Assembly (NCBI GenBank): GCA_022376465.1
Contig: JACDTU010000002.1
Coordinates: 2,170,001 to 2,234,000, forward strand
DNA from: Cubamyces lactineus
Lineage: Eukaryota; Basidiomycota; Agaricomycetes; Polyporales; Polyporaceae
Direction: 5' to 3'
DNA: 64,000 nt
Each line of letters starts with the position of its first letter. Position 1 is the stretch's first letter. A model generated the notes under the pieces. It saw only the letters and a list, made by a program, of their open reading frames with translations. It was not told where the DNA came from and did no database searches. Made by a program: the position numbers and the translations under genes. Shown one piece after another: positions 48,868 to 61,206 of this stretch.

Positions 48868-51800
48868 TCACAGCAGCGCGGTCACTTCTTTTGACACGTC
48901 CCGCATACGGGTCTCTGGGAATGTCGCGGGGAGCGATGCAAGAACCTGCCGCGCCGTGTTCTGATGCTCGCTAGTGAGCGGACGCCGTTGCTCCTTGGCG
49001 GCGAAGGCCTAACAGACCAACTTCAGTGACAGGCCCTGTCAGACCGTGCGGTGTTACGTACGATGTCTCCCAAGGCGACCAGAGCGCGGTACGCTGCCTC
49101 GCCCTCAGTCTTCTCCGTGTTCAAAATCTGAAGTGATCTTGTAAGCCCACTGCATATCATGGAGACGTCTTAGATCCGCACCTCGAGTATCAGCCCCGCA
49201 AGCTGGTCCCGAAGGGGAACAGCGAGGGTTTCCCGGAGGCCGGTACAAGACACACTATCCAATCGTTAGCACTTGACACGAGGAAATAATTAGGGTAGCG
49301 ATGCCGTACTTGAACAAGATCGTGGTCAATGACACTCGTAGTGAGTTCGTGAGGACGGTGTACGGAACTTCGCCTAACGTGTTCAGGACCTGACATAATC
49401 ACGAGTCAATGAAAGAGTCCCATGAGGCATCCCTAAGTGACATACCTCTTGTACCCAGGCGCCATCCTTCAATGTTGTCCCGTCCTGGAACACATTGGCA
49501 AGAGAGCGCAACAGGAACAGAGTGTTCGTCTCGCGCTGCTTGGGCAGAGGCGATGACCATGGTTCGTTCCAGCTCGCTCCCTTGAAGAGCGCTGCAAAGA
49601 ACCGGGACCGTAATGCAGGATCGGCGTACGCCGTGGGGCAGAACGCAAGAACGAGACGGCTGAGGTCCATTACTGCCATCGGAAATGGCCTGTCAAAAAA
49701 AGAGTCACCGATGATGAAGAGCGGCGTTCACGTACGAGGGAAAATTTGAGACTGCGGCCAGCGCTCTAGGAGCTGGATAATCGCGTCAATGTGGTTGCTC
49801 GTGAGCTTCTTCGACGGGGGGTCTAGAGGATGTGATACAGCTTGGGCGAGATACGTAAACGTTTCATCTATAAGATTCAGTTCTTGAGGATACATCGCGA
49901 GATAGCCCGTCGACTAAACGCAAAGTTAGAGTTAGCGGCCGCAGCCGTATGAGGCTACCTAACTCACGATTTCATTTCGGAGGGCTTGATCGAATTGGTA
50001 CAATTTGGCTTGCATTGCGGATACATGAGCTTGACGGAAAGACAATGGAGTCCGCTGCGAATATGTGAGCGGGTCCCACTGATCTGGGCTAAAGAGAAGG
50101 TACGTACAACGGGTATAACGTTTACGAGAGTGGTGGGTGCAGGTTGGGGTGGCGAGACGGGCGAAGTGGCACTACTCGAGTATCGTGATGCACCCGTCCA
50201 AGGGTCGTTGGTAGTCGTGACTGGAGGTGGGGGCGTTGCTACGGCGGCGGGAGCACGGTATCTTGAAGCGCCTGTGATCATAGATGAATAAACGGAGAGC
50301 CAAGCATGGTGTGATAACCTCACCAGTGAAGGGATCCATGAACTCTGTCCCACCTGCAGAGCCACCAGCCTGTGATGCTTGGTATCGTGATGCACCTATC
50401 GGCGTGTTAGCCTGAGCAGAAAACTACCTCCGCGTCATGAAAGCGTACCAGTGAACGGATCCGAGAACTGCTCGCCAGCAGCGCCTATAGTGGTACCGGC
50501 CGTGTTTTTCTCGATGAAGCGAACGACCTCGTCCAAGTAGCTAAGAGGCAGATCGTTGTTCTGCAGGAAACGCTGAGCAGCAGTGTAGGGGTTTTCTGAA
50601 GAAAGGGTGAATGTGCGGTTCTAATAAGACATGCCCGGTGCTTACCATTGGCGTTGTAAGGAAGCTTCAAGGGAGGTGCACCTTCCTGGACGTCGACGTC
50701 GAAGACGTAGTCGTATTCCCGACCCTGGTAGAGCTGTTTCCGTCCTGAACCGACAGCATCTACAACATCTCCGATCTTCTGCCAACTAGACGACGTATTG
50801 TCCCACTTCATCGGCATCAGTTGGGGACCTAAAAACATAGTTGAAACCGAGCGAGCGCACCTGGTGAGCCTCCACGGTCTCACCGCGTTTGATCATCTTG
50901 ACTTCGCCAGGTTTCTTGCCTGGATGACCGTCAGTTCCTCGTCGTTCACCTACCCGCGCCATCGACCCGACGCACCTGGCTGCGTCAACGCTTCTGGCCC
51001 GGGCAGATCGGACTTGTTGACGTCGCCGACTTGCTGCGCGGGAAGCGCTTGAGCGGCGACAAGCTCGTCATAAGCCTTTAGCTGGTCAGCCGGGGCCCAG
51101 CGATCTTCCTCTGTACTGAAGACGCGGACAACACCGTCGCTGCAACCGGTAACCAGGTCACCATTTGGCATCGTTGACACGGTCCATACGGAGATCGCGG
51201 GGTGAACCAAGGTCTGGGCGCACTCGCCATCTATACGCGGCAGTATTCGCAGTCAAGGTATGAGAGAAAGGAGACAAGGGGAAGGGACGGACCTCGCCAG
51301 ATGCGTACAGTGCGGTCCTCGCCACCTGACACGATGTCGCCATTGGGAAGCACAGAAATGCTGTATACGAACGAGGTGTGACCAGATAGCGTATACACGC
51401 AGTCCCCTTCCATGGTCCAGATCCGAATTTCACTGCGGATAATGGGTCTAGGCCTGGGCGCAGATGAGACCGCATAAGCACGTACCTGTCATTCGAGCAC
51501 GATGCGAATCCGATGTCAGTGATCAAGGCCAGACCGCGCACGGCCTGAGTGTGTCCTGGATAGGTGCGGACGTTCTTATGCTGCTTCCACAGTTTGATAG
51601 TGTTGTCCGCAGAACCTTCGGTCGTACCTCGTCAGCCGGTACGTTTAGCAAAGCTTACCGGGATGACCGACCTGTCAGAAACTGCCCGCCATCGATAGCC
51701 AGTACAGTCCAGACGGATTGCTGATGACCGACGAGGTCGTACAATAGCTGAAAGTCCTTCCACACCTTTGCGGTTCTTTGTAAGGGACGCGCTATCAGAA

Positions 51801-52336
51801 TCGCACTGGAGGGGAATATGACAAAATCCACATACTTGTCCCACGAACCGGAGATGATAGTCCCATCTTCAGCAGCGTGAAGCGCGCATACATTGTCTGT
51901 GTGGCCCAAGAGAGAGAAATTGGGCTCTCCCTTTGCGCTTGGTAGTGCGAAGACGTTGATCACCGTGTCCTGCCCGCCCGTGACCGCGTAACCTTTCCCC
52001 ACACCCGACCGATTGAGCGACGCGCCCAAGAAGAAGGTGCCACTGTGGCTCGTTTACTCACCTTCTGGAGCACCTGGTGCTGGTGGGAGGTACGCGACAG
52101 CATTGATGTATCGGGAGCCGGCATGGAGGGTGGTTGTTTGAGCAAAGGAAGAACCAGCCGTCCTGGCCCATGCGATCGCTGTTGTATCGCGAGAGGCGGA
52201 GAGAATGAGATCGTCCGTCGGGGAGACGACCGCCCTAACCTAAGCATCGTGAGCGTTGGCGAGAGCACATGGCGTAGGGGAAGCGACGCACATCGGCGGA
52301 GTGTGCAGACAACGAGGCCGACAGTTTGTACGGCAT
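48868..52336 (-). CDS. DOA1: Doa1/Ufd3 (PLAA) ubiquitin-binding WD40-PFU-PUL protein
   Basis: The Cdc48/p97 cofactor that binds ubiquitin and regulates its recycling. Start ATG 52334-52336: MPYKLSASLSAHSADV, then after an intron RAVVSPTDDLILSASRDTTA. WD40 repeats continue: YAVTGGQDTVINVFALPSAK, GHTDNVCALHAAEDGTIISG, GHQQSVWTVLAIDGGQFLTG, GHTSFVYSISVLPNGDIVSG and SVWTVSTMPNGDLVTGCSDG. The PFU domain includes YDYVFDVDVQEGAPPLKLPY and LPLSYLDEVVRFIEKNTAG. A linker carries three DP[FW]TGASRY repeats between 50460 and 50160. The PUL domain (about 49950-48868) has LSRLVLAFCP and TLFLLRSLANVFQ-like segments and ends FPETRMRDVSKEVTALL at TGA 48868-48870. All three domains are in the standard order. 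More than a dozen introns are present. Confidence 0.93.
50160..50460 (-). repeat. Three DP[FW]TGASRY repeats, two split by introns at the same codon
   Basis: In the linker after the PFU domain of Doa1 the motif occurs as DPFTGASRY, DPFTGASRY and DPWTGASRY. In the first two copies an intron (50396-50448, 53 bases; 50272-50323, 52 bases) falls after the first base of the same Gly codon, while the third has no intron. The repeat arrangement points to duplication of an intron-bearing unit. Confidence 0.8.
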
Positions 52337-54851
52337 GGCGGGGGCGGTTAGCGTCGTGAACGGATCGTGAAGGAGAGAGAGAGAGAGCCTGGGCGTCGGT
52401 TCGGACGAGATGGTCTTTACGGACGAACGCCAACTCGAATTGGGGAGCAGCGATCCCCGTCAAGCCTCGAACTTTCGATAGCCGACCATACTCAGCTTGT
52501 AGTCCAGCTCAAATGAAGTATTCTAGCTCGTGTATACTATTCCCAATCGCCTTTCTTTCTTATCCACACATTCACTGGCCTGCGCTCCCCGCGTTTGTCG
52601 CGATACATGATCCCCCACATCCCCCACAGCCCTCGAGTAGGGCGAGGACAACTGGAACGGTCTCCGCTGGACTCCACATCATGGGAAGATCTGCCTTGGC
52701 TCGCATCCCGCCATATCGGGGGTCTGGCACACGCTCGATGGCAGTCGTGCAGCTATTGGATGGTCGTATATTCTCGCGTCGGCGCCCGCTAAGCTGGATG
52801 CAGTCATACGGAAGCTGGGAGGAAAGCGTGACCGTGTATGATTGAGATCCATCGTCTAAGTACGTGAAGCGGAAATGACTAGTTTGTCCGAGGTTTGTAT
52901 ATGTACACCACGCTAACGAGCCCCGAATACGTGGAAAGTCGTAGCCAGGGAGATACGGAGGTGCAGTAGTCTATGCCTTGCACCAGTTACTTCATCTCCT
53001 GCGAGTGCCTCACGATGCAGTTCATCGACCGTGGATTTACGAGGCCGACGACTTGCCAAATCATGAGGGGATGAGGAGAAAAACGGCCATTCTCGACCGG
53101 CCACCGTTTTATCTTTCCTGGTTCAGGGCAGGTTATGGGCCTGCCCAGCCCGCGAAGATCTGCGATCCCAGATCCAAGTGGCGCTTGAATTTGTGTGGTT
53201 CGTGCTAACAAAGTCGCAAACATTCAGCTTGGCGGCGGTACACAAATCGTCTACTACCGACTCTTCCCTCATACACCTTCAGTTCGCAGTTCTTACGGAG
53301 CTCGCTCACTTTCGCTAACATCAGTGTAAGTAAGAGACACCCTATCATCCGACTTCTGTGTCCATGTCATCAGCGGCGCACCGCGTGGGTGCACTTAAAC
53401 CCTCGTGCAGCGTGCTTTGCGGTGATGATAGGAGCGCATTGGAGTCTTTGGTCTGAGGGTTGAAACGCTGCATGCGAGTATAGTACTACACTCCAACGCC
53501 CTCGAAGCCGCCGGCAATTGATATGACACACCTCGGTCGCAGTTCTTCAAGGAGCCCCCCGGTGGAATTACTGCGCCACGAAAACTGTATGAACGCAGGA
53601 CGTTCTTACATAGCTCCGACACCGGGACGGGCCTTCCGAGGACAGCAATCCGCCATACCAGCTGCGCTCGATATCACGCTCGAGCTCCCGCAATGACCAT
53701 GGGCCGCTCTCCACACCCTATACTACAGTGCCCGGTCGAAGACGATTCGATTCGTAGAACGCTAAGGTACAGTGAATGCTCAAGGCGGTGGTACGGATAT
53801 TGCCTTTGTGCCCTAGATTACCCAGACTGTCGCGCGGTCAGCGGCAGCGACGTGTGTGGTTCCACACTCTAGAAGGGGCCGTCTTCCCTCCTAATATTTC
53901 CAGGGGGTTTCTACCGCTGGGAGCATACAGGACCTCGACACATTGCGGACGTAATACGTACGCATCACAGACCAAGGTTCACCTCCCATCCACAAATGGT
54001 TCGGGCATGTGCCTGCTATGCCTAAGCCGGCGGCATGCTGAGTGTCCCGTACCCACTCTCACCGAGGTAGTGTGGCTGCCGGGCTGCGCGTTCGCCACTT
54101 CGAGGCCGACCGCTGCGGAAGTGAATAAACAAGCTTTATGGCATCGCTCCACCCGAGCTTTCAGGCACTTGTCAAGAGGGAGGGCCCAGGCAGACCGACG
54201 CGCCCTTGCGGTCGCTGGCGTATTGCTTCGCAAGGGCGTGAGATGCGACAGGGTCCAGGCCGCTGACTGCCAGCATAAGCTACACGCCATAGGGCCATGA
54301 GGCCAGCCAAGGTGAACAGAACCCAGTCGCCGTTAGATCACGCCCAAGGCCCCTAGGCACAAGATGGCGTCGGGTCGGTAACGAGGTACGTTCATGCGAT
54401 TCTCAGGTCAGAACCCTACAACAAGGGAAAAGAGCATGTGGAGTTCCATCTACTTGCACGCAGCGTTCACGCATTCCCTAAGCCCTTCCTCAAATTTGCA
54501 GGCGCCGTACAGCCTTAGCAACACGCCATGTGGAGGCCCATTCATGCCGCGGCGCAGCCAGTTACGGGATGACATGGCGTTTGTCTCCGCCAGTAGAAAT
54601 CACGTTGCACTCGAAGCGCAAGGGCAAGTCATCAATATTATAGCAGGTACAAGGGGTTGGCTACAGAATCAAATCTTGAGACACGGAACCAGCAAACATG
54701 ACACGAGGTGCGAAGGTTTGAGGACCTCAAGGGTACAAGACGACGATCCAGAGCGAGCCCAGAGTGAGTGGCGGATACCAGGGACGAGCAGAACAGTACC
54801 GCTAGTCCGATGTCACAAGAAAGCCCAGAGGCTGTCAAGCACAAGCACATC
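52337..54851. other. Long gene-poor stretch, 2.5 kb
   Basis: No gene is recognised between the DOA1 start and the HOP1 stop. The plus strand has a 174-codon frame (53776-54300) and a 216-codon frame (54394-55044); the second overlaps the HOP1 3' exons on the other strand and both lack motifs or a splice pattern. The left end must contain the DOA1 promoter. A lineage-specific gene cannot be excluded. Confidence 0.4.
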
Positions 54852-57800
54852 TCAGTCCCCAAGGTCGACAGCCGGTCCGAGGGATATCTTGATCTTCTTT
54901 CGGGCGTTAGCAGCATCCTCACTGCCGCCGGAGGCCTTGCGCTTTAAGTCTCCTTGCAGGTCATCGGGTCCCGGATGCTGTCCCTTATGCTGCGTCTGGG
55001 ATTCCAGATGCGCTGTATGGCAGTCAGTCCCTGATATCCCGTGAGGTCAGGTCCCTCTCACCGAGTTTTCGTGAGAGCGCCTCGGACCGTTCCCTATGGA
55101 AGACGTCTGGGTCAGCCGAGTATCACGACAAGCGGAACGTCAATACGTTTCGGTATCATTGATTGCATTGTTCTTCTTTCTGCGGCTCTTGCGCTCCGGT
55201 TTCTAGACACGTCTATTCAGTTAACGGTTCGGACCGCAGCGAATGAGAGGCTGACCAGATCAGAGAGTCCTAGCAGTCTCTTCTCGACCTCCGGATCAGG
55301 ATTGAAGTAGTCTTTGTAGGCCTCTTCGTTCTTGATAGCTTGTACGAAGACATAAATCGCTTTCTGCAGCTTTTTGCGCCGCTGCGCCACTTTCCCCTTG
55401 GCGCCACCCTTTCCCTTGGGCTTCCTCTTGGTGGCGAGCGATTTGGTCTCCATGAAGCCGGACTCGTCCGCCTCGCAAATCTCCTGAGCAATGAATCCTG
55501 TGATAAAGTGTCAGACGGGAGCCAGAACGCTCGTCATCATGCATATCTGACCTTCGGCATCGAGCCTCTTAAATACTTGCCCAGCAACCGTAGGTTCGCA
55601 GCCTAGATTATAGAAGAAACCGAGTCTGCCAGCTTGCTAGCTTACTGCCGCGAGAAGAACCCACCTATCAGTTTTGTGAACGCGGACAGGCTGTCCGGGG
55701 CGTGGGTCTCGAATATCTTGATACCACGCCTTACACCAGGTTCAGAAGGCAACCTGTCATACATGAGAACGTGCCTTACCGCTGTATAGCTAGGTCCTTG
55801 AACTTTGCGATCATCCGCGGATATAAGTCGTGAATTACGATGAGGTCCCAGTTCCGGTCGGCTTTGACGCGGCAATCGAAGCAAATAAACTTCGATGGAA
55901 TCCGATGGTCTTGAGCTGAGTGGTAACCCATACACCTACGAGTTGAGAGTCCAGTTAGTTACAAAGCCGCCACAGAATTTGAGAATATACCGGGACTTAC
56001 CACAAGTGGAACCACCGCTCACAACCTCCATCGCACTTGCAGCAGTCGCAATCTTCGATCTGCAAATCGTTCGCTTCGATCCTACACGATTGCGCCGATA
56101 TAGCTACGAACCTGCACACCGCATTCACACTCTACACTTGTTATATTGCTCTTGTCTTGCTCCATGGTGATGTCGCTGTCACGCAGCGTAAGCCCAGGTC
56201 TCGATTGACCAAAAGACTCGATCGACTCGTCAGCTCTAGGGTTTTGAGGTACACGCTGAGTCTCCAGGTCTATGTCGTCATATCAGCGGTGCGTTTTGTA
56301 CTAATGGGCCGGGAACGAACCTAGAATCATGCTATCTTCTTGGAGCGCTGAGGTACCGTCCATTACTACGTCTTGGCTATCAATACCTTCAGGGGTCTTC
56401 CCATGACCACTGGATAACGGGTCTATGTCGGATGGTGGAAGGGACGAGCCACCTGCGGGGGTGCCATCTCGCCTGCTCTTTTGTCGGGGTGTCGGGGTAA
56501 CGGACCTCGACGCTGATTGGGAGGGCATAGGGGAGGTTTGCGGAGAAGGGATGACTTGAGTGTCCTCGATCTCCTGCGTCGGTGAAAGCTCGTGCCCTGC
56601 CTGCAATGGGACTTTTGTCTGAATATTCTGACGTTGCTGTGTCAATTCTCCGGGCGATCAATTGCGACACTTACAAGTTGCCCAATGCAGGCGGGCACAG
56701 ACTCCGGCTTTCCGGAGTACTGTGCTTCGGCCTTCTCGTATTCACTGCTATCTTGAGATAGAGGCACGATGTTCCCTTCGTCATCTCTGATACCGATAGG
56801 CGCAGTAGGTGCGAGGATTTGCTTCTTGTCGGCATCTGTAAATCTCAAGTTTCCATCCCAGTACTTCCAAACTCGCCATCAGTAATGGGTGTGGACGCAC
56901 CCTTTCGATTGCTCTCATCATCACTGAAGCCTCCGCTTGCTGCTAGTACACCATCGTCCGCATCCCATACCACTCGGCGCTCCGAGGCGTCCTGGCGTTG
57001 TATATGGATCTGTTCAGCTCGCATGGCGGCTTCTTCTACCGGGGTGAGTGGGGGCGCGCCAAACGGATTTGCGCTAGTAGTACCCAGGAATGGGGCACTG
57101 TTGTCTTCGCCAGAGGGCAGATATCCCGAGACGGAAGTTACCTTCACCTCGACCCCATGGTAACCGGTCTGTACAGATCCGACGCTGCATCGTTCTGGGA
57201 CTTCCCCTTTATCGTGGGTGCTCATAAACCACTTATGCCTCTTCGCATCACCGGCACGGAAGTGTGGCGGTTCGTAATCATCCGGTGTATTCTCGTAATA
57301 GAAGAGCTTGAAGGTCGCAAACCGTCGTTCTAGACAATGTATCGATCTATGCTTGAGTATAATGGGGTGAGGAGCCGACTTACTAGGCAACGCATCCATC
57401 TGGGTGGTTGCTTGGATTAAGTTTTTGACCAACGCCTGTATGCTGCTCATTTAATAAAGCATGCATACGTAGTATTGATACTGACCTTCAGACTACGCTT
57501 CACCTCTCCTAGGGTGGGAATTTTGCCACGGCGAGTCGCATCCGCTACTGGGTCAAGGGGTTTGTTCGTACCGGACAAGGAAAGGTTCATCATGTCCTCG
57601 CCGAGAGACATGACAGGAACTGTGCCCTCAGATCCTGGGACCTTACAATACTGTGGCATGCTCAACACCGGAAGGTGAGGAGGCCGGCATCAAGGTGACT
57701 TACCGAGAAATTGAAGGTGTATGCCTCAATAATGCTGCAAGCCATTATCTTAGCGGTGTAGCAACAAGAACAACACTTTCACGCACTTGTTTGGATCTTG

Positions 57801-58448
57801 GTCGTCCTAGAAGTCCATAGTAAGGGAGAGCAAGAGAAGTCGACTAACAGGTTACGCACAAGGTAGATTGCGAATACGAAGCTCCGCAAATATTGCTTCT
57901 GCAGCGCATCAAAAATGCCGTTCTCCTAAAGAGATCATGTCAGTTGTGCCTTAGAGGCTGTAGAGAATCATACAAGGTAGTCGAGTAATTTGTCTGCTTC
58001 CTCCGTGAAGCCGCGCGTGACCGTCATGATCTTGAAACCGCTGACATTCCGTCCACCCTCCGTTGAAGCAAATGAGCTGCCATTCTTTGATGGTTGCGAA
58101 GATAGTGAGTTGGACGCAGAGGATGTTAGGTAGCCTGCGATGTGACGATAAGCGGAGATGTATGCGCATATAGTGACCCTTGCTTACTTTCCGAGAAGTT
58201 GTCGGATGGAAGCAGATTCCTGAAGAAACATTAGCATCTGAGGGTTCCTTCATCTTTAGCCCAGAAATATCTACCTGAGATACGTGATGCATCCTAGGCC
58301 GGCCTTGAGTAGAGTTTGAATGGACTGTAGGCTTTGCTGGGATGTTATGACCGACTAGAAACGGTTAGTGCGATACACTGTTTGTGATCATATCAATGCA
58401 GTATTAACATACCTGGTTTTGGTCCGTTCGCGCAGTCTGGGCTTGCAT
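54852..58448 (-). CDS. HOP1: Meiotic chromosome axis protein Hop1 (HORMA + PHD-type zinc finger)
   Basis: A HORMA-domain protein of the meiotic chromosome axis, promoting homologous recombination and checkpoint control. I take the start as ATG 58446-58448 (MQAQTARTDQNQ), followed by VITSQQSLQSIQTLLKAGLG and CITYLR. Later HORMA exons contain EEADKLLDYL-type residues, FVFAIYLV and YCKVPGSEGTVPVMSLGEDM, then LGEVKRSLK, FATFKLFYYENTPDDYEPPH and FRAGDAKRHKWFMSTHDKGE. A disordered Ser/Pro linker comes next. The zinc-finger region (about 56200-55850) has Cys and His residues and ends GYHSAQDHRIPSKFICFDCR. A winged-helix-like part includes FKDLAIQR, ESGFMETKSLATKRK and RRKKLQKAIYVFVQAIKNEE. The final exons give ERSEALSRKL, then LKRKASGGSEDAANARKKIK and ISLGPAVDLGD with TGA at 54852-54854. 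Over ten introns; several exon joins are approximate. Confidence 0.85.
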
Positions 58449-58640
58449 GAGGATATCCGATACCTTGGGGAGTAGCAGATGGAGGGAATGCGCAAGGTGG
58501 CGTAAGGATGGCTATTAGGAAGTCCGGAACGCACTCACGAGGATTGGAGCGGAGTCCAAAAGCCGACGACGCGTCCTTGACGCGTCTCGCTCACATGGCC
58601 GTGATGAGATTAGACGCCTATCTGCTCTGCTGTTACCCTG
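58449..58640. promoter_or_regulatory. Divergent intergenic region, HOP1 / TRS23
   Basis: Only 192 bases separate a meiosis-specific gene from a housekeeping trafficking gene read in the other direction. If both annotated starts are right, the two must be controlled independently from a very short region. Confidence 0.45.
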
Positions 58641-59204
58641 ATGGCGATTTACGGACTTTGGGTATTTTCCCTTCCGTTCAGCCCCGCCGTAGTATGGTGT
58701 CTCAATCAATACACTCTAGGTCATAAACAAGGCTGGTGGACTTGTTTACGAACGAAGCTTTGGAGGCAAGGCAACGGAAGCCTCCAGGAAGCGAGAATGC
58801 CACTGATGGTTCAAGTGCAGATGGCCTCCCACATCTGACGTCTAACGAATACCTTGTCCTTGCCGGTACTCTGCACGGTATTCATGCTATCACCAGCCGG
58901 CTTTCTCCAACCGGGTCCAGCTCTGGCGCACATGTCATCTCAGGCGAGACGTTCAAGATGAACATTCTCTTAACCGCTACAGGTATGTCTCGTGCCATCC
59001 TTCAGGTTGTGTGAATTTTGCTAACCGGCTGTAGGCACCAAGTTTGTTCTCTTGACATCACTCGTCGAACCTACAGCGGACTCGGTACTGCAGAAAGTGT
59101 ATGAAATCTACGCCGACGCGGTCATGAAGAACCCGTTCCACACACCCGAGATGCCCATTAGGAGCGAAGGCTTTGATACCCGTATAACTGCTCTTCTAGG
59201 TTGA
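58641..59204 (+). CDS. TRS23: TRAPP complex subunit Trs23/TRAPPC4
   Basis: A longin-fold core subunit of the TRAPP complexes, the exchange factors for Ypt1/Rab1. Exons 58641-58661, 58720-58765, 58821-58982 and 59035-59204 sum to 399 bases and give 132 residues without an internal stop. The protein opens MAIYGLWVINKAGGLVYERS, matching TRAPPC4, continues FGDGLPHLTSNEYLVLAGTL and HGIHAITSRLSPTGSSSGAH, and then TGTKFVLLTSLVEPTADSVL, KVYEIYADAVMKNPFHTPEM and IRSEGFDTRITALLG. The second intron (58766-58820) must start with GC rather than GT, with the consensus GGAG/GCAAGG. The protein lacks the PDZ-like insert of human and budding-yeast orthologues, so its shorter length is natural. It is divergent from HOP1. 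Confidence 0.93.
58766..58820 (+). other. GC-AG intron in TRS23
   Basis: A 55-base intron with donor GCAAGG after an exonic GGAG and acceptor GTGCAG. It is the only splice I found that joins ERSFG to DGLPHLTSNEY in frame. Its length is typical of the GT-AG introns nearby, and GCAAG is the well-known non-canonical donor form. Confidence 0.8.
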
Positions 59205-59484
59205 TGAATGCATGAATCGACTACCGCTCGGTGGATATGCTGTACTGTATAAACTATGCGTATCTGTGGCTCGTTAAGCTCTCGAAATCGGTGGCCCATA
59301 TCACGCCGCGGAGTTCTGAACCCGGTTAGGCAGGTGTAGACGTTTGACATGCTTCTAGATGCGGATCCCGCGCAAGCTCTGCCTAAACGCGAGTAAGAGG
59401 CGTCGGCGACCTAGCTCTCCTCTTTTGCATCTTCCTCGTCTTCGTCCAACGCATATACTCGCTATCCACGTCGAGACATTGAGC

Positions 59485-60562
59485 ATGCCTAGGAAAGCAA
59501 CCCATGCCGCACATAGTCAGTGAGGCACTCTCATTTCCGTTTACCCATTGAGTTCATCTTCCAATCGCAGGGCAAAGTCAGGCGAATGCAGGGTTCTCTG
59601 GCTACGCGAAGAGCCAGGGAACGAGTGCTCCTTCTTTCCTGCACACATCCGCAATAGCTTCGCGCAAACTGGATGAAGAGCCGGACGGAATAGAGGTCGA
59701 AGGTGACATAGAGGGAGAAGACGACAAGTATGTCCCGAATGCCCATATCTTCTCTGGTATCATTCACAAGTGATACCATAAGCATGGCCGAAATGCTTGC
59801 TATGTTGCACGAGTTTCAGAGTCAGTCACTCTTCTCCATGAATCGCACGCATACACCTGCTGATATTCGACCTCAGAACGTAAGGCATCGAAGACTTCAG
59901 CGCGATCTATCACTTTCCAGAATCAGAAGAACGCGTTGTCCACGAACGCTCGCCAAACTGCAGAGAAAGCGATTCGGAATGGTGCTGCGGCGATGTGGGT
60001 CTCCCGTCCAAAACGTTGTGTAGGTATATGCTGATTATACGACAGTGAGCAGGCGCGCGTTACTATCCTTGACTTCAAGGCACAAGAAGTATCGCAAGAA
60101 GCGACCTTGGTCTCCCTCAAAGCTTTGTTGGAAAGCCAGGACGTATGTCGCAGCTTCTTGTGCTCGCATTCTACGTGTTTGACGCCTTTGTCAGGATTGC
60201 GTACAGGCCGTACTAGATAACTTGAACGGCGTCATTGAAGACCTTTCCCACAGGCGTGCAAAGCAGATTGATGATGCGAGTGCTATGCGTACGTTGTCTA
60301 TTAGTCGGTTCAACATGTTTGGCGCTAAGTATGTCTTGCCTAGTTGAAGCCCAGGCTTTGGCGCGTGAACGTTCCCGTAAACGACTAGTCGAGCATGCAC
60401 GAGCAAGGATTGAGGAGAACCTCGAGCATCAAAAGGTACGGTAGATGCATATTCTATGCACACCAGTTCTATGTTAACGACGCATATGCACGGTTGTCTT
60501 CTCAGACTGTCACGGACGCCAGTAACTTAATCAAACACTACAAAGCTCTGCTTCGTTGCTGA
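59485..60562 (+). CDS. Coiled-coil protein of unknown function
   Basis: I do not recognise the family. A likely start at 59485 (MPRKATHAAH) is spliced through a GTCAGT donor to QSQANAGFSGYAKSQGTSAP, then SFLHTSAIASRKLDEEPDGI and an acidic stretch. Later exons read ISMAEMLAMLHEFQSQ, ARVTILDFKAQEVSQEATLV, SLKALLESQD, AVLDNLNGVIEDLSHRRAKQ and LARERSRKRLVEHARARIEE, which are charged and heptad-like, ending TDASNLIKHYKALLRC at TGA 60560-60562. The helical C-terminal half suggests a structural or kinetochore/spindle-type protein, but that is only a guess from composition. The exons between 59830 and 60050 are not resolved. It lies downstream of TRS23 on the same strand. Confidence 0.55.
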
Positions 60563-61206
60563 TGCTGGTGCTATCTGTTCCGCTGCTGCGTCTTCCCTCT
60601 TTCATGTGAAGTAGCCACAGGTACGACTCGTAGTCTTATACTGTCAAAACACTGTTCGCGGTCAAGTCCCGATGCTTTCCGCCACGCATATATTTTCGGT
60701 TCGCCTTCCCGCTATACGCCATCTCATGTCGAATTGTTGCAACAGCATGTGTGCATTATAAGATAGTCATTGCGGATGGCCTTTAATGCTCTAGTTCTTC
60801 TAAAGTCGGAAGATGGGCTACATGCGGCATGGGGGTTGATATGTCATCAATATCGATGGCATCGGCCAGCATCTCCCACGGCGGACTGTGGCGGATTGCC
60901 GGCAAGCGTACGATAAAACGTCCATGTCTCGTTCCGGAAGGCCGCCCACGCCGAATATACCCATGTCTTAGCCTGACGAGATACAAATAGAAGCTACGGC
61001 TCAGCCATCCCCCTGCTTACTGATCTTCGTGTCTCGGGCGGTAAGACGCAGCTAACGCTTCCCAATAAATCTTATAGGATATCCTACGCTCAACGCACGT
61101 CTCCCTACAAGTACGTAACGAGAGATCGCATATAGGTGAGGTGTTGCATCATTCATCCCAAAGCTTTCGCTCACTCCATGCACAGTTCACAAAGCTCCAC
61201 GTTCCT
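60563..61206. other. Intergenic, upstream of the first Old Yellow Enzyme gene
   Basis: About 640 bases. A CCAAT pentamer near 61063 lies about 145 bases before the start codon. No gene is recognised; a minus-strand frame of 67 codons (60986-60783) has no motif. Confidence 0.45.

Noticed and set aside
53776..55044. Plus-strand frames of 174 and 216 codons downstream of HOP1
   Set aside because: No motif; the second overlaps the HOP1 3' exons on the opposite strand, which are supported by phase and basic tail composition.
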